Shown: piece after piece, positions 46,600-57,949 of the stretch | Position numbering within the stretch: the stretch's first letter is position 1 | Layout of the letters: every line of letters begins with the position of its first letter | Source of the DNA: Phragmites australis | Taxonomy: Eukaryota; Streptophyta; Magnoliopsida; Poales; Poaceae | Direction of reading: 5' to 3' | Assembly (NCBI RefSeq): GCF_958298935.1 | Contig: NC_084943.1 | Coordinates: 8,938,001-9,002,000 of the forward strand | Length of the DNA: 64,000 bases | Notes under the pieces: model-generated | Database searches by the model: none | Seen by the model: only the letters and a program-made list of their open reading frames with translations | Told to the model about the DNA's origin: nothing | Program-made: the position numbers and the translations under genes

Positions 46600-47790
46600 T
46601 TTTCATACTACTGATAAGAATCCTTGAGATCATGATACATCTTAGTACTTTCTGATTCCTGGGAATTCCGTAGCTTTAGCACTCCTGATAAGTTTGCTTT
46701 ATTATTTTTTTAATGATCTTCTCATCTGTTGATTGACCTTAGCGGACCTTTTTATCCCTGAAGATTTAGTAAGGCATATCCTAATTTTGAGGAAAGTGTA
46801 CTTGTTCTTAGCAGTCACTTCTGTGGTCGGAGTGCATCTTCTGGGTACTGTCCTTCTATTAGCACACTTTATTATCACATTACCTTTGCTGACTAGCCAT
46901 TTCCAATATCTATCTTGGGGTTCCAGAACCAAGAGATTAGCTAGGAAGACTACCCCCCTTAAAAAGGATCGGACTTCTCTGACTTACATTTCCAGTTCTT
47001 GAGAAGTAGATAGACATGCAGCCTTTGATATGGAATATATCACTCTTTTTTTGTGTGCCTACTTCTTCTGTGAGCTTGATGGGACCTTGTCAATCTTGGC
47101 TACCTTGAGTTACAACTTGAAAGTCGTGACAGTCTGAACATTGAACTGAGATCTTCATATGGGATTTGGGGTTGATCCAGTTCCAAGGGGGGTGCTTCAT
47201 GGGACACCAATTGACCCAGTGCATAGGTTCTCAACAGTGGACACACAGCTTCTTATTGTTAGGTACAAGGATCCTCAGGGGACATCGATTGGCATAGCGT
47301 CTTTCTTCTTCACAGCAAAACACACCTTCCATGTAGGGGTACTTTGCAAATTTTCTCTCGACCTATGAAACTTCCTGGTTGACAGAACAAAATGCTTGTT
47401 CAGGTGTGGAACGTAACCAACAACTGTTGTTTACTTGATGGTCTTCAAGGGATTTCTTGCTCTTCTTTATGTTGCCTTGCTTTCCACGCTCGTCTTCTGC
47501 TCCTAGAGCTTCAACAATCTGTAGCAGACTTTCTATATTCTGAGTCATGCCTTGAAGGGTCTAAGTTTGCATCTCCAAAAATTGTTCCTTGTTCAATTGA
47601 GGTTGCATCTACTGGATGTTGTTGTTAGTGGTGGTGGTACCCTTACCAAGCTGATCTTTCTTTATGTTCACCATCTGATCGGGATTGAGGCAGGAAGGTT
47701 GGGGCAAGAAGATAAGGGACTAAAAAGAGAACACCTAGCTATACTATTAAGTATAGAGTTATATAAGGAATGTCGTTGTTACCAATGCTA
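46600..47790 (-). pseudogene. gag-like gene of element X
   Basis: On the minus strand a gag-like N-terminus is read from about 47680 (NPDQMVNIKKDQLGKG), then MTQNIESLLQIVEALGAED, then from about 47335 two zinc-knuckle-like motifs in one frame: CCEEERRYANRC and, after an in-frame stop, a C-x2-C-x4-H-x4-C with EPMHWVNWC. From about 47150 to 46600 no coding is seen. A G-rich word, TTTTTAAGGGGGGTAG, near 46955-46970 resembles the purine tract at 38756. No protease, RT or integrase is found in any X segment, so X looks non-autonomous. This block joins X leader text only if the inversion is undone. Confidence 0.6.
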
Positions 47791-49999
47791 AAGCATCACA
47801 CGAGCAGACCAGACTTTGCTGACTAGGCTAAGGAGAATGATGTGGTGCTGACTTGGAATGCTATGCAAGTACCATCTTGGATAAGCTGAGGTCCAGTCTT
47901 GACCACCCATGATCAAATGGCCAGGGTTACGCTTCTAGGTTAAGGATACTACCGGTAAGTTTGCATAGCGGCGGTGGCTCGGGTTTCGTCGGAGATGGCG
48001 ATCGAACGTGTAGCCACAGCATCGATGTTGGGCTTCAATGGTGTTTTAGCGAAACGAGGGAAGCATAGCGTAGAACATGGAAAGACTAAATCAATGATAT
48101 GGTTGTTTTTAGAAGAGGTCATCCGAGGTAGCAGCACAACAACGATGACTGCTGCTAGGTTTGGTGGTGACCGTGAACAGATGCAGCAACGAAGACACTC
48201 GCGTTCCGGAAGATTGGCTATGAAATTTGAGAAACCGTTTGAACAGAGACATTCATATATCCCAAGAACACAATTCTATTGCATGGGTTTGGGTAGATCG
48301 TCCCCTGAGAGGAAGAACGATCAACAGGGGTGATGGTTGCGACATGTTGTGGTTGGTAATCGCGTTCCGGTCGTGTCACTGCACAAACGGGGATGGGCTT
48401 CTTGGGTCACATAGAAGACTAGATGGGACACACCATGATGTGGTTGGTGCATCCATACAACTTTTGGATTGACGGGGAACGCGAATACAAATCTGGTGCT
48501 TGTGCGGAACCCGTCTAGAAACTGGACAGCGAGCATGTCGACCTTGATTCTGGTGGTTTTGCTACTCTACTGGCCGACTTGGTTGGTGAGGGCGTGGGGA
48601 ACATCATGGGTCATGCACTGGTGAAAGGGCTTGGTGATTTGACCTCTGGTCAGTCGGGAACGTTGATGCCAATCGGCTACAACGCAGCTGTCTGCGACGA
48701 CGATGATCATGGCGGTGTAGATCAGGGTTTGGTCGGGGCTAGGGCTTGTCTAGGGACTTAGTATGATGCTAAAATAGCAGTAAGGGAGGAGAAGAAGGGG
48801 TCCTCACCTTGCTTCGATGTTGAGGGAAGGAGGATTCGCAGAAACAACGATGTAGCGCATCCCGGGCGGCGGCGGCTCTGGCGAACGACGGCACACGGAT
48901 AGGGTAGCAGCGGCATCTAGGGCTTGGGGGCATGGAATAGGGGTAGGAGGGGGTGTGCAGCTCATATTTATAGGCTAGGGGCAGCTGGTTGAGGTGGAGT
49001 CCAAGCCGGATACGAATTGGATTCGAGTTCGAGTCGGTTACATGTCCTTTTTCGTAGCTGTCTATTCCGAGGATGATATCTCCATCGTGTGGACACCAAA
49101 TTGGACATTTTTGGACTCTAAATTGTAGGACTCAAAAACATATACAACTTTGGTATTCATTGAAACTTCTGAAAACTTCATCTCAATTTTCAAAAATGCA
49201 GTACAAGATAAATTATTTGAACTCAGACTTATTTGCGCAGCACTGATTTGGGGGGTCATAACTCCTAGCTCTATTATCCGAAAGGGGACTTCCGTAGGTT
49301 CAAGTCAAAGCTCTCTACGAGACCTATAACTTTGGTTTGTCAAGATTGGCATTTAAGGCCATTTTGAACTCTGAAACTTCATGGGAAGATGAGGTTGTCC
49401 AGGACTTCGTGGATCCTTTGTGTTGAGCCTTCTAGATGACTTGTGTGCCAGCCAAGGGCTTGAGCTTGGGTAGGATTGAATCTAATGGTACCTTAGGACT
49501 ATCTAGAATTTTAGAAAAGAAACATTTGCAGAGAAATTTGAATTTAGCTTGGAGTGAATTTAAAAGAAACAAAAGATGAGGTTGAACAAGAATAGGAGTA
49601 GATAAGAAATTTGAATTTGGATTTGGATAGAATTTGATAAAGATGAGAGATTGGCTTTAAACAAGGATTTGGATAAGATTTGAATTCAACTAGAGAAGGA
49701 TCATGCATGACCAAAAATTGAATAGATGATGAATTCAAAGATTTTGAATTCCAACCATTAAGATCCTTAACTAGTTTACTACAGAGTTTTATAGAAACCT
49801 TTTCAAAATCTTTTTCACTCAAAACACCAAAGAGAAAGAAAAAGAAAAAGAACTCTAATGCATTTACCTAGCTCCTAACAAAACTCAGCATGATTGATTG
49901 TTTATGAAAATAGGTTTTAAACCTATTCTATTGGTGAAGCTAAAAAAGAATCTTGGAAAAAATTAGAAATTTGAGAAATATGAAAAATAGGGTGTGACA
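47791..49999 (-). repeat. 5' part of LTR Y
   Basis: Reverse complement similarity to about 22421-24770 of LTR X. It starts TGTCACACCCTATTTTTC at 49999. TATAAAT lies at 48972-48966. Similarity fades near 47790, the right inversion junction. The rest of the same LTR, apart from about 150 bases, is at 27061-28572. No internal part belonging to Y is seen, so Y was probably a solo LTR. Confidence 0.78.
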
Positions 50000-50036
50000 C
50001 TTGAGGTCCATAAACTCCCGCCTCTTGATAGCTGCT
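50000..50036 (-). pseudogene. small gag piece of the Tekay-like element
   Basis: The minus strand reads AIKRREFMDLK in the frame of the gag at 28573-29184 (there QGGKSVMEY). The first five bases, CTTGA, are the target duplication of Y. Beyond about 50036 the sequence changes to the plus-strand element D. Confidence 0.75.
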
Positions 50037-51242
50037 ATGCTTTCTAGGCGTTATACCATGTTATCTCAACTGGATCATAAGATTTTTGGTTTAGAGACCA
50101 TTAAAGAATTATATGCTCCTAATTTATATTTTAAAGAAGTTCTTGAACATTGTAAAAAAGGGGAAACATGGAATAAATATGTGCTAAATGACGGATTGCT
50201 CTATCGTGCTAACAAGCTATGCATTCCAGCTAGCTCCGTTCATCTTTTGTTGTTACAGGAGGCACATGGAGGAGGATTGATAGCACATTTTGGAGCAAAG
50301 AAGACTGAAGATGTGTTAGCTGCTCATTTCTTTTGGCCAAAGATGAGACATGACGTTAAGCGCTATGTGTGACGTTGCACCACTTCCAATAAAGTTAAGT
50401 CTCGCTTAAATTCACAAGGTCTTTAAATGCCTCTTCCTGTTCCTAGTGCACCTTGTGAGGATATTTCCATGAATTTTGTTTTAGGATTACCTAGGATAAA
50501 GAGGGGGAGGGATAGCATATTTGTAGTTGTGGATAGATTTTCTAAAATGACACATTTAATACCTTGTCATAAGAGCGATGATGCTACAAACATAGCTAAT
50601 TTATTTTTCAGAAAAATCGTTCGACTACAAGGAGTGCCTAATACTATCATCTCGGATCGTGACACAAAGTTTTTGAGTCACTTTTGGAGATCACTTTGGA
50701 ATAAACTGAAGACGAAGCTACTATTTTCTACAACGTGTCATCCCCAGACCGACAATCAAACATAGGTTGTCAACCGTACCTTATCGACCATGTTACGGGC
50801 TATTCAAAAGAAAAGTTTGAGAATGTGGGAAGAATGTTTAACGCATATTGAGTTTGCTTACAACAGGTTGGTACACCGCAGCATCAAGGTAAGTCCATTT
50901 CAGGTAGTGTATGGTTTTAATCCCCATGCTCCTATTGATTTGCTAGCTTTTCCTACTTCTAAAAGACTTAATTTGGATTCCAAGAAACATGCTGAATTTA
51001 TTCTTAAGCTGTATGAGACAACTAAAAAGAATATAGAGAGCATGATTGAAAAGTATAGGATTATCAAATGTAAAGGTAGGAAAGAAATAAAATTTGAACC
51101 TGGTGATTTAGTTTGGTTGCATTTGAGAAAGGATAGGTTTCTAGAATTCAGAAAATCAAAGTTGATGTCTAGAGCTGGTGGACCATTTAAGATAATTGAG
51201 AAAATAAAAGATAATGCATACAAACTAGACGTACCCACAGAT
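50037..51242 (+). pseudogene. RNase H end and integrase of CRM-like element D
   Basis: Plus-strand remnant beginning in LSRRYTMLSQL, the RNase H/integrase link. The integrase zinc domain is at about 50240-50390 (the first Cys of its C-x2-C pair is still codable; stop TGA at 50370). The core starts near 50460, where the first catalytic Asp is changed (SMNFVLGLP). [12 protein letters not shown] and HIEFAYNR keep the other two acidic residues. The C-terminal part reads GDLVWLHLRKD and AGGPFKIIE. Further stops are at about 50424 and 50763. The gene breaks at 51242 in the text NAYKLDVPTD, where element C is inserted, and resumes near 57975 with DLKPYLGEEDG. Confidence 0.85.
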
Positions 51243-52095
51243 TGATGCGTGTTTGCCCGATCTTCCGAAAGGTAATATGATAAGTCGATGATGGAGTTTT
51301 GATGTTGATGACCCAAAGGCTTTGAATAGAACAGATCGAGAACACTCACAACCACTACACCACTACTCCGTGGTTATCAACCGTGCCAATACACGGTTGA
51401 CCTCACCAATAAGGCTTTTCCTGCAAGAAAATCGAGAACACAAGCAAGAATAGGTAGATGCAATCTGAATATTGCTAATTACCAATGAAGTACTCAAGTT
51501 AGGGTTCCACAAACCGAATAAGCGACAAAACTGCATAAAACAGAATAATCTAGGCAAAACTCGAGCCTAAACTACGAAGGCTATTGTGTATATATGAGGG
51601 ATGTGAGGAGGTCGACCTAGGGTTGTGTAGTTGTGGAAAGAGGTGTGCACAATTTGGACTCCGACCTCGACACGATTACAAAACCCTAGGGTCCAAAACG
51701 GTGGCGCAACACCTTATTTCTTTGATTCTGACTAAACTATAAGGAATATTTGGTCAAGCTCATATCCATTGGAAAGAGCTTGTCGTAAGGTTTCCAGAGT
51801 GTCCAAGATTGCCTAAAATGGACTTTGTAGAGAGAGTTATGCCTATTTTACTGACGTGTTGTCTTGCGACTCGACCACAACCACGACCACAGCTTTGACC
51901 ACATCCACAACCACGATTAGAGCTTGGCCTCGAGTCCGAGTAGACTTAGCCTTTGAGTGGTGACATTTGCGTAAGGTTGTGGTGATTCTCCCATGTTCCT
52001 AAGCAACAAAAGAACACAAAACTTAGTAGTATTTTATTCTCTATGAAGAAAATATGAACAATAAGGAACAAATTCACTTTTAGGCAAAATAGCAG
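51243..52095 (-). repeat. LTR C (3' LTR, start truncated)
   Basis: Ends GCAAACACGCATCA at 51243. Homologous in reverse to 58210-58857, including the LTR-borne frame text near LLLRNMGE and a TATA-rich part near 51590. The first 110 or so bases of the LTR are missing compared with LTR D. It contains runs of the word ACCACAACCACGACCAC near 51880-51920; LTR D has the matching GTGGTCGTGGTCG words. Confidence 0.7.
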
Positions 52096-52183
52096 AAGAT
52101 TTCAGATTAGAACAAATATAAACTCGATGCACCATATATTCTAATTTATCATTACATCTGCCAATAACAAGAAAGATATTCTA

Positions 52184-53974
52184 TGTGACACCCCAGGGCT
52201 GCCAAAAACCTGGGATGTCACTAAACTACGCAACCTACAACTTTCCATAATAATAAAAAAGAAATGGCAGCATCTCCTCTATGAAAATAAGCATCGCGGA
52301 AGCATTAACACAGATAAACAAGATATGCAGATTATCACAATAACGGATAAAAACATCCTAACATGAACCAAAAGGAAAATATTAAGTTTAACTTCACCAC
52401 CATACTTTAAACTTCAAACGTACGACTCTAAGGACTAAACTTTATTTATTATTACAGCACAATGATAAAAAAAAATATAGGCATGAAGTGCAAAATGTGC
52501 TGCTACATTCTCATCCCTTCATGACATGCATCAAATACCTGGAAGGAGTAATGCAAGGGTGAGATAAAATCCCAGCAAGCAAACTTGTTTTGACAAGTTA
52601 TTTAAACCACAAGTTGATTAAGCATCGATTTAATACATTTTTCTCAAGACAAAAGACATGTTAGGATAGCATCAACAACATTGAAGAATAACTTCAAATA
52701 AAGATCACAACCACATGTGTAACTTCATATCCACAATAACATGTAAATGTTATTAATTTCCAAGAATGCATATGAATGAAATGATATATCTTCTTTTACA
52801 TCGCACCACTCCTCGGGCAACGTACGATGTGTACCGGTACAGTCATGATCTTTACGACATAACTTCCAATGCATATGCAAATGCAAGTGCACATGGTAGA
52901 AATATGCTGCAATTGCATTAAAGTATACTACCAATAATACTTTAACTTCATCCTCAAGTCAAATAACAATATAGCTCACAAGAATTGTAGCAACGTAAGG
53001 ATAGATATAAGTCAATGATTAAACATGCTTAAACATAAAGCATAACATAAAGTTCAGATCACAGATAAATTGTCATGGTTCTGAAATAAAGGTGTAGGTG
53101 ATGAAAATAACAAGTCAAAACGGTAGCAACAACATAGCTATGTTTACTTGCCTTCTACCGACCAAAATGGCCAACTTCAAGTGTGAGACAAAGAACCACC
53201 ACCTAAACATAACCATAACTCAGCACCAACACTCCTCATCACAAGAAAATACATAAAACAAAGCGCTCCTACACCCGAAACCCTCAATCAAGACATATCG
53301 ACCAAAAACAGCACACACGTATTAGTTTGACAGAAGCAGAAGTAATTATCTTTTTCGTAACTATTTTTCTACCACAGATATAATAGCAAATGAATACATT
53401 TTCAGAAACTAAGAACAAGAGCTACAACTTCTGTTGAGGAGACACAATTTTCTCATGCCTCTAAGGTCTCCTAAATGACATAGCAAAACAGCTCTAGAAA
53501 CCTGTCGTCAATTTCAGACAGCAGCCACCCAAACCTGTTTATCTCTAGAAATACGCAACGAAAAATTCTAAAATTTTGTGTACATGTAGATCATAACACA
53601 AGCTTCAACTTTTGTATCATTCTGATCTACATAAAACATCTCTAACAAGACCTAATCAAGTTCTGAACTTCGACAACGAAATCTGTCAACCATTAATTGC
53701 AGAAAAGTTCAGAACAGCGTAACTAGAGTTACAACTGATGAAAAATTGCATTGTTCACACCATTGGAAAGCTTAATGAACCCTCTACAACCTTCTAGCAT
53801 TCTGAAAAATTGGCTCGGCAACTAAGATGCCCAAAAACACAATAGATCTAACACTGACAGAAATTCGACAGAGGTACAACAGTCAGATTCAGACAGCAAT
53901 ATCTCCTAAACCACATGGCCAAAAAACCGGAAACGACGACTTCCAATTTCCTTCCAAAATTTTAGGGCATTACA
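52184..53974 (-). repeat. solo LTR with perfect target duplication
   Basis: 1791 bp. The plus strand starts TGTGACACCCCAGG and ends GGGCATTACA; on the minus strand this reads TGTAATGCCC ... GGGGTGTCACA, a usual plant LTR start and end. TTCTA lies on both sides (52179-52183 and 53975-53979). Removing it joins coding of element C on the minus strand across the site. No internal retrotransposon sequence is present, and the inside holds no recognised gene. Confidence 0.9.
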
Positions 53975-55080
53975 TTCTATGACATACATGGCAAATCAGA
54001 ATTAAGTTTTAATTTCTCTTCTAAACTATTTAGATCACAAAGAATATCAAATTCAATATAACCTAAAGTATTTAGGGAAGATAACAATTTCAGATCTTCT
54101 TGCTCACTAGAAATGCATTGAACACGTTTAATTTCAGAACAACTATTCATTTGTAAAACAGAGTGAACACATTCATGCACAAGTTGTGGTTGTGATATAA
54201 GTGAAGCATTACCACACAACTCTTCTTTATCACCCGGAACAACAAACAAATCATCTTGTGACAAAGATAAAACAACAATATAGTCTACTAATGGTTGCTC
54301 TGCAATAGCATGTGTAGTGGGCAATTTCAACTCATCAAAGTATTCCTCACCTTGTGTGAGTGTAGCACCTTGTTTGTTACCTTTGTTTTTTTCCTTGGTT
54401 GATATAGGTGCATTAGCGTTTATACCTCTTTATAACATGCATGGAGCAGCAGGTGTCTCGTCTTTCTCCTTGCTATTTTTCTCATTTTTCTTCTCTTGTT
54501 TTTTTGCTTTTTCCTGCAAAATATTAGTCACAGGAGGAGGGGCAACAAGGGTTCTTCCTCTGAAAGATGCAGTTCTTCTTTACAAATAGATGCATGAGAT
54601 TGAGTAATAAATCTCTCTCATAAGAATTTTCATCTCTTTCCAAGTTTGTGGAACTTTTTTAGATGCACACAAATTCTTCCACCAAATGGATGCACAACTA
54701 GTTAAAACACAAGCAGCATTCCTAATCTTCCTCTTTTCACACATTCAGCATTGGGCAAACATTTTATCTATCGCTATTTTGCAATCAATGTAATCCTCGG
54801 CACCAAAACCATCATAAGGAGGAGGTGAGGAAAGGATATTACGACCTATGGGAGAAGATGTAGCAGTGGTAGTGGGGCTCTCAAGCAACTTCTTCTTCTC
54901 TTCATCCATTTCTTTGTTGATTTTGCTATCCTACAAAAGGATAGTGATAGAAGGAGACAAAGAACTAGAAATATCCTCCATTGGAACTAAGGATTTTTCG
55001 CATTTCAAAGCATAGCATCACAGCTCATTATCAACAATTTCAGCAACGTTAGATTTAGTGGTAAACATAACACAACTTGC
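53975..55080 (-). pseudogene. second gag-like module of element C
   Basis: Minus strand from about 55070 downward: a Lys/Glu-rich linker, then near 54850 SSPPPYDGFGAEDYIDCKI, CASIWWKNLC and WKEMKILMRE, the pattern of a Retrotrans_gag capsid (compare WWEQV and EMKREM in gypsy 1). A charged linker (54560-54330) follows, then a 117-residue open stretch, 54330-53977, with DDLFVVPGDKEELCG and LKLLSSLNTLGYIEFD. The last segment continues beyond the solo LTR at 52183-52095 (YMVHRVYICSNLKS). I do not know the function of that segment. Stops occur near 54775 and 54600. Confidence 0.6.
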
Positions 55081-55085
55081 TGATT

Positions 55086-57422
55086 TTAAGATTCTTGCTC
55101 AAGCTCTTTTCTCTCATTTTTAGCTATTTCTTGTTCACATTTCACAATTTTAGCAGGGGTTAAAGGTAGAAAAGTTATTTTCTCTCCTTTATACATAAGG
55201 GTGTACTTATTACTTCTACCATGATGTGTTGCATCAGTATCAAACTCCCATGGTCGTACTAACAAAAGTAAACATGCTTGCATGGGTACTACATCGAAAT
55301 CAGCACAATCATGATATGAACCAATAGAAAAATGCACCATAACTATTTGCATTACCTTCACCTCACCACTATTGTTGAACCATTGAATAAGATAAGAGTG
55401 AGGATGGTTTCTTGTCAGCAAGGCAAGCTTCTTGACCATATCTGAACTTACCAAGTTGTTGCAACTTCTCCATCAATAATGACTCGAACACAATAATCCT
55501 TGACTATGAGGAACATCTAAAACAAATTATGGTATTGTAACTGTTCTGCTTGCTCCATTTGAGTGCTTAACACTCGCTGCACAATGAGGGTCCGATTATC
55601 GTCTATGGCAGTGGCATCGAACACTTCCTCATGGTCGATATCCGTCTCACGACCATCCTTATCACCAGCATGGTTAGCTGCAAGAGCATATTCATCCTCA
55701 TTATCACTAGCACTTAAATATCCATCATCTTCTGTTACAATATATGCTCATTGACTTGGGTAATCCTTCATAACGTGACCCATTCCCTTGCATCGATGGC
55801 ATACAATCCCAGTCGATTGGCCTGTAGAAGCAACCGAAGAAGAGCTCTTGGTTGGACCTTGCACACTTACGGATTTGCTTACCTCGGGAGCGTGTGACAG
55901 TGTCAAAGGTACTACTAAATACGCCCTACTCAAGAAGAGGGTAGCAGACCGTTTAGCTGAACGTGGGGCTATTTTAACTTGTCCCGATGTTGATTTTGAA
56001 GTGGTCGTGCTTCCAAAATTGCTCCTTAGCCTCTGTTGTCATCACTGTAATTCTTTTTCTGCCAGACATGAAAGTTGGAACAATCTAGGAACACTATTGT
56101 ATTCTTTGTAATCAACTATGTCCCGAATTTCACACCATAACCCTCCATAAAAGCGTGCCATTGCAGCATCTTTATCCTCAATAATATCACAATGCAACAT
56201 ACTAATTTGGAGCGCCTGATAATATTCTTCTATGGATCTATCACCATGGTTTAAGCACTACAATTTCTTATGAAAATCGTGATTAAAAGAGGGTGGAACA
56301 AATCTATTACGTATAGCAACCTTTAAAGCATTCCATGTGGTAGGCGCTAATCCATTGATGTATACTCTATTCCACCAGATAATTGCAAATTATTTAAATT
56401 CACTAGTAGCTTGCCTAACTCTATGCACTTCAGGAACTAAGTGAGCATTAAATTTCAGTTCAACTATCATCTCCCAATCTAAATACTTATTAGCATCATA
56501 AGCACACACAAAACAGGGTATGGTAAACTTAACCTTAGCAAATGGATCATCATTAACATGGAGGTTATGTTGCTGAAAATGATTACCTCTCATACCTTGA
56601 CGGTTGAAGTTTAATCAGTCCCGTTGTCGTGCATCAAAGGCGTCTTGTTCTTTCCTCAAAATTTCATCATCTGCGGTGGACTCCTCTTGCTCATGGTCTA
56701 TGTCACGAGGATCCACACGCCTATGGTTTGGTGGCTGATTAACCACTCGATTAAAGCATGTATTGATCATGGCAATACTATCATTAATTCATTACAATGT
56801 AGTGTTTGTTTCCACAAGCTTCTTATCGAAGTCGTCAGTAATAGCTTGTCGATGATCATTCAACACCATTGTGAGTTCTTCCCTCAAAACACACACCTGT
56901 GCATCCGATGCTTCTCCTGCCATGGTTAGTCGAAGATAGAAAACAACAAAAGATAAATTATCCCTATTGACTACTAGGTGGTGGAGTTGGAGTCACACAC
57001 TCTCAAGCATCTTACCATACTCTTGCAAGTGTTCTTACCAATCACCGCAATTGGCACAACTGGTGGCTGGATCGTGATAGAAAACAACGACTTAATGATA
57101 GTATTGCCATGATTAATACACGCTTTGATCGAGTGAGGTAGTTGCAAGTGGAGAAACCGTGCTCATCGAGTGAAGGTGTAGCTTGGACATGCAGTATTTA
57201 GTAGCAAGGAATAGCAATAATTGAAATCAGATCAGCAAAGATGAATAAAAGTCCACAGTACTTGTCATAGTTGCTGGCCCAAACACATGCACAACGGAAC
57301 AAAATTCGCAATGCAAACTGATTCTCTTTTTTTTTAATTCTCCTTCTCTTTTTTTGCACTCTTTGCTTCTTGCTTGCTTTTTTTATTTTTGTTTTTTCTT
57401 TTTGTGAATGTGACACAAACAC
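55086..57422 (-). pseudogene. first gag module and protease-like part of element C
   Basis: The gag region spans about 56930-56000 with capsid text KYLDWEMIVELKFNAH near 56490. The knuckle CHRCKGMGHVMKDYP (about 55805-55750) has the last Cys changed to Tyr. A protease-like end (55454-55086) has the LLLVRPWEFD motif and the tail KGEKITFLPLTPAKIVKCEQE. It is closely parallel to 557-2288 on the plus strand, with many stops in both. Bases 57422-56930 are the A/T-rich leader. Confidence 0.72.
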
Positions 57423-57603
57423 AAAAACTCTTCTACTGCCTTTTCTAAGACCAGTGAGGTACGTGGGTCAGAAACTTTTTTCGGAGAGCAGGGGTATAAA
57501 GGTAATAAAAAGATACTCTCTCTCTCTGAACTTTGGCTACCTCTGTTCTACTATGGTAGTCGGATCTAAGAATGTGGGCGATTCCGACTCGGTGGCTGGT
57601 GTT

Positions 57604-57942
57604 ACTAGTCAGGACCCTGAGTGGGTGGTTAGAGTGACTAGTGATCGAACCCGAGTAGATGGTCAACTCAGCTATTGGTTGAGCTTGAGTAGATCGTTAA
57701 AATACTAGTGGTCGAACTCGAGTAGATGGTTGAGGCGACTATCGGTCGAACACGACTTGATGGTCAACTCAACTAGTGGTCGAACTTGAGTAGATGGTTA
57801 AAGTGACTAGTGGTCAAACTCGAGTAGATGGTTGAAGCAACTAGTGGTCGAACACAACTTGATGGTCAACCCGACTAGTGGTCGAGTTCGAGTAGATGGT
57901 TAAGAGACTAGTGGTCGAACACGAGTTGATGCTTGACTCAAC
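57604..57942 (+). repeat. 34-bp minisatellite with a three-unit higher order
   Basis: About ten imperfect units of ACTAGTGGTCGAACNCGAGT-type sequence, each 34 bases. The last third of the unit cycles through three versions (GATGGTTAAAGTG, GATGGTTGAAGC, GATGGTCAACTC), giving a period near 102 bases. It lies between the leader of element C and the resumed coding of element D. Confidence 0.85.
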
Positions 57943-57949
57943 TTGAGAC

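Larger units (their letters stand above)
51243..57440 (-). mobile_element. family C element, minus-strand copy, no polymerase
   Basis: In element orientation: leader (57440-56930), gag, zinc knuckle, protease-like part, linker, a second gag-like module, a further conserved segment, and LTR C to 51243. A solo LTR (52184-53974) lies within it. No RT, RNase H or integrase text exists anywhere in it. Its LTR is homologous to that of element D, into which it is inserted. The 5' LTR could not be identified: 57441-57960 holds a degenerate tRNA-Met-like primer site (about 57445-57457) and a minisatellite, but no clear LTR C copy. Confidence 0.65.

Noticed and set aside
47159..47368. 69-codon plus-strand frame
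   Set aside because: Opposite strand of the zinc-knuckle-like part of the X gag-like gene.
22421..49999. A single giant inverted-repeat transposon with LTR-like ends at both sides
   Set aside because: The flanking words TGAAC and CTTGA do not match each other, while each matches the other strand at an internal end (29184 and 28573). Two insertions plus an inversion explain all ends.
57604..57942. CRISPR-like array
   Set aside because: Units are contiguous and diverged with no unique spacers, in a plant nuclear sequence; it is a minisatellite.
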